Source of the DNA: a bacterium
GTDB taxonomy: Bacteria; BMS3Abin14
NCBI GenBank assembly: GCA_020352595.1
Contig: CP070682.1
Coordinates: forward strand, 837,077 to 844,641
Direction of reading: 5' to 3'
DNA: 7,565 bases
Shown: one piece after another, positions 6,404 through 7,565 of the stretch
Numbering within the stretch: the first letter of the stretch is position 1
Layout: each line of letters starts with the position of its first letter
Notes under the pieces: model-generated
Database searches by the model: none
Seen by the model: only the letters and a program-made list of their open reading frames with translations
What the model was told of the DNA's origin: nothing
Translations under genes and position numbers: made by a program

Positions 6404-6600
6404 GGCGCTCTCCTTTTCAATGAGGCTCCTGTGCTTCGCATCCAAAGCGATCATATCACCTAAAAGGCTCAATTTCGTCCCTTTTCCGCGCGCAGACACG
6501 GTCGTGCCGGCTCCATGTCCCACGCCGGCCGCGGACCGTGGTCCGCTCGTGTCACCGTCATTTTCCCCTGCGGTCCCACCCTTCCGGTCGGCATGAATCC
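6404..6600 (-). promoter_or_regulatory. Long 5' leader of the LysM gene
   Basis: If the promoter at 6608-6636 is used, the mRNA has about 197 untranslated bases before the ATG at 6403. The leader can form GCGGACC/GGTCCGC (6531-6537 with 6540-6546, 2-nt loop) and GCCGGC/GCCGGC (6506-6511 with 6524-6529). No known riboswitch motif was recognised. Any regulatory role is speculative. Confidence 0.35.
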
Positions 6601-6607
6601 AACAGGA

Positions 6608-6636
6608 ATGATAGGCTTCGCATAAGTACCTGTCAA
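6608..6636 (-). promoter_or_regulatory. Probable sigma70 promoter of the LysM gene
   Basis: On the minus strand, a perfect TTGACA (6636-6631) is followed after 17 bp by TATCAT (6613-6608, 5/6). Transcription would begin near 6601. It lies just after the TPR gene's stop codon, and no terminator is visible between them. Read-through from the TPR operon could therefore add to LysM gene expression. Confidence 0.65.
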
Positions 6637-6653
6637 GCAAAGGGTTTATCGTC

Positions 6654-7391
6654 TCAGGCTCGCTGCCGGGGCTGGCGCTCCCGGCTGTCCTTGAGAAAGC
6701 TCAGATACATCTGGGCCTTGGCGTGGGAGGGGTCGACCTTCAGGACCTCCATCCACTGCTGCCTGGCCCGTTCCAGGAACCCCTTGGAGAAGTAGGTGAT
6801 ACCCAGCTGGATCCTCGCATCGAGATAGTCGGGCCGAAGCTCCGTAGTCCTGGTCAGGATCTCCAGCGCCTCGTCGGTGACGCCGATCTCGCGCAGCGTC
6901 ACGGCCAGCCTGACCTGGATGTCCGGAAAACCCGGCGAGAGCTTGAGGGCCTTGCGGTACTCCTCGATGCTTTCCATGAACATGGCCAGTTCCCGGTAGA
7001 TGTCCCCCACTTCCTTGTGCTTGTTGGCCAGTTTCCCGGCGATGAAAGGCTCGACGGGAACCTTCTTCCGGGTCGCTCTGGACTGGGCCTGTTCGATGAC
7101 CTCCTTGGCCCTGCCGTACTGCCTTAGTTCATTGAGGGTGACGACCAGATTGAGAGATGCTTCCGTGTAATCGGGGTTCAGCCGCACGGCCCGCTCGAGG
7201 AACTCCTTGGCCCTCATGTAATCGCCCTTCTGGAAATAGATCTGCCCGAGGCGGTTGCAGATGTCCGCGAAGTCGGGGTTCTGGCGGTAGATGGCAAGGA
7301 GGGCCTCTTCAGCGTGGTCGATCTCGTTCTTGACCAGGAGTTCGTCGATCTCGCCGACGGTCATCTTCTTTCCCACCATTTTCTCGGTCAT
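6654..7391 (-). CDS. Tetratricopeptide repeat protein
   Basis: Protein of 245 residues made almost wholly of TPR helices, a protein-protein interaction scaffold. About five repeats can be traced: near 42-75 (ending RAVRLNPD), 76-109, 120-153 (EYRKALKLSPG), 154-187 (ILTRTTELRPD) and 188-221 (EVLKVDPSH). Each ends in the typical Pro that starts the next unit. The charged N-terminus (1-25) precedes the repeats, and the C-terminus is a short basic tail rich in Arg/Gln. No signal peptide or membrane helix is visible, so it is probably cytoplasmic. The ATG at 7391 has GGAGG just upstream with 5-6 nt spacing. It starts 17 nt after the stop of the upstream gene and is therefore in an operon with it. 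The binding partner cannot be inferred from sequence. Confidence 0.9.
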   Translation of the reverse strand: MTEKMVGKKMTVGEIDELLVKNEIDHAEEALLAIYRQNPDFADICNRLGQIYFQKGDYMRAKEFLERAVRLNPDYTEASLNLVVTLNELRQYGRAKEVIEQAQSRATRKKVPVEPFIAGKLANKHKEVGDIYRELAMFMESIEEYRKALKLSPGFPDIQVRLAVTLREIGVTDEALEILTRTTELRPDYLDARIQLGITYFSKGFLERARQQWMEVLKVDPSHAKAQMYLSFLKDSRERQPRQRA

Positions 7392-7408
7392 TGATCCCTC
7401 CGTGACCG

Positions 7409-7565
7409 TCAGTTGGGCTGGGTCCCGGAACCGGACGGCAGCTCGAGACCCGTCTTCCTGGCCAGCTCCATGGCCTCGGCCTTGATCTCCTCGGGAAAAT
7501 CACCGCCCAGAACCCTCCTGGCTCTGGCCATGGCGGCCTGAGGTTTTCCCTTCCTCAGATAGAAC
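7409..7565 (-). CDS. C-terminal end of an unidentified protein (partial)
   Basis: An open frame enters from the right edge and ends in TGA at 7411-7409; 51 residues are visible. The sequence begins FYLRKGKPQAAMARAR, passes through VLGGDFPEEIKAEAMELA and ends in a Ser/Gly/Pro tail (LPSGSGTQPN). The first 40 residues look amphipathic-helical, Ala/Arg/Lys/Glu-rich, and could be the last helices of a repeat or helical-bundle protein. I cannot assign a family. The 17-nt gap to the TPR gene and shared strand suggest one operon. Base composition and codon style match the neighbours, supporting real coding. Confidence 0.65.
   Translation of the reverse strand, partial: FYLRKGKPQAAMARARRVLGGDFPEEIKAEAMELARKTGLELPSGSGTQPN

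Noticed and set aside
6404..6640. 79-codon upstream extension of the LysM protein
   Set aside because: It would bury the signal peptide inside the protein and starts upstream of the -35 box of a strong promoter. The ATG at 6403 has a good AAGGAG.

Overview
This window is a GC-rich chromosomal segment of a Gram-negative-type bacterium, built mostly of housekeeping genes. The order gapA-pgk-tpiA-secG, a LysM/proline-rich envelope protein and a REC-GAF-HisKA signalling protein next to the glycolytic genes together suggest a deltaproteobacterial (Desulfobacterota-like) lineage. That placement is inferred from gene order and protein style, not from a search.

Layout. Bases 1-1335 (minus) hold the N-terminal 445 codons of a REC-GAF-HisKA sensor kinase whose ATPase domain lies beyond base 1. 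A 195-bp divergent intergenic region (1336-1530) carries a strong sigma70-like promoter for gapA and a weaker one for the kinase. gapA (1531-2541) and pgk (2544-3734) are 2 bp apart and clearly co-transcribed. A 357-bp gap follows. It holds a compact palindrome-rich element (about 3815-3991) with near-perfect 17-bp terminal inverted repeats and a 13-bp-stem terminator-like hairpin. Just after it come a consensus-like promoter and tpiA (4092-4850). secG (4967-5326) follows, with its own candidate promoter overlapping the tpiA stop codon. On the minus strand, convergent with secG, are three genes read right to left: the last 51 codons of an unidentified protein (7409-7565), a TPR protein (6654-7391) and a secreted LysM protein (5339-6403). 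The LysM gene has a strong candidate promoter and a leader of about 200 nt.

How it works together. GapA, Pgk and TpiA catalyse consecutive or adjacent steps of lower glycolysis/gluconeogenesis. SecG is a subunit of the Sec translocon and is probably coupled to tpiA only by position. The LysM protein has a signal peptide and would itself be exported by Sec. The sensor kinase has no visible functional tie to glycolysis apart from its divergent position.

Most of the window is ordinary. The most unusual part is the structured repeat element between pgk and tpiA, which appears to split an otherwise standard glycolytic operon into two transcription units. A perfect 12-bp palindrome at the predicted gapA transcription start is the best candidate regulatory site. 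I see no tRNA, rRNA, CRISPR array, transposase or phage gene, and no evidence for a new multi-gene system.
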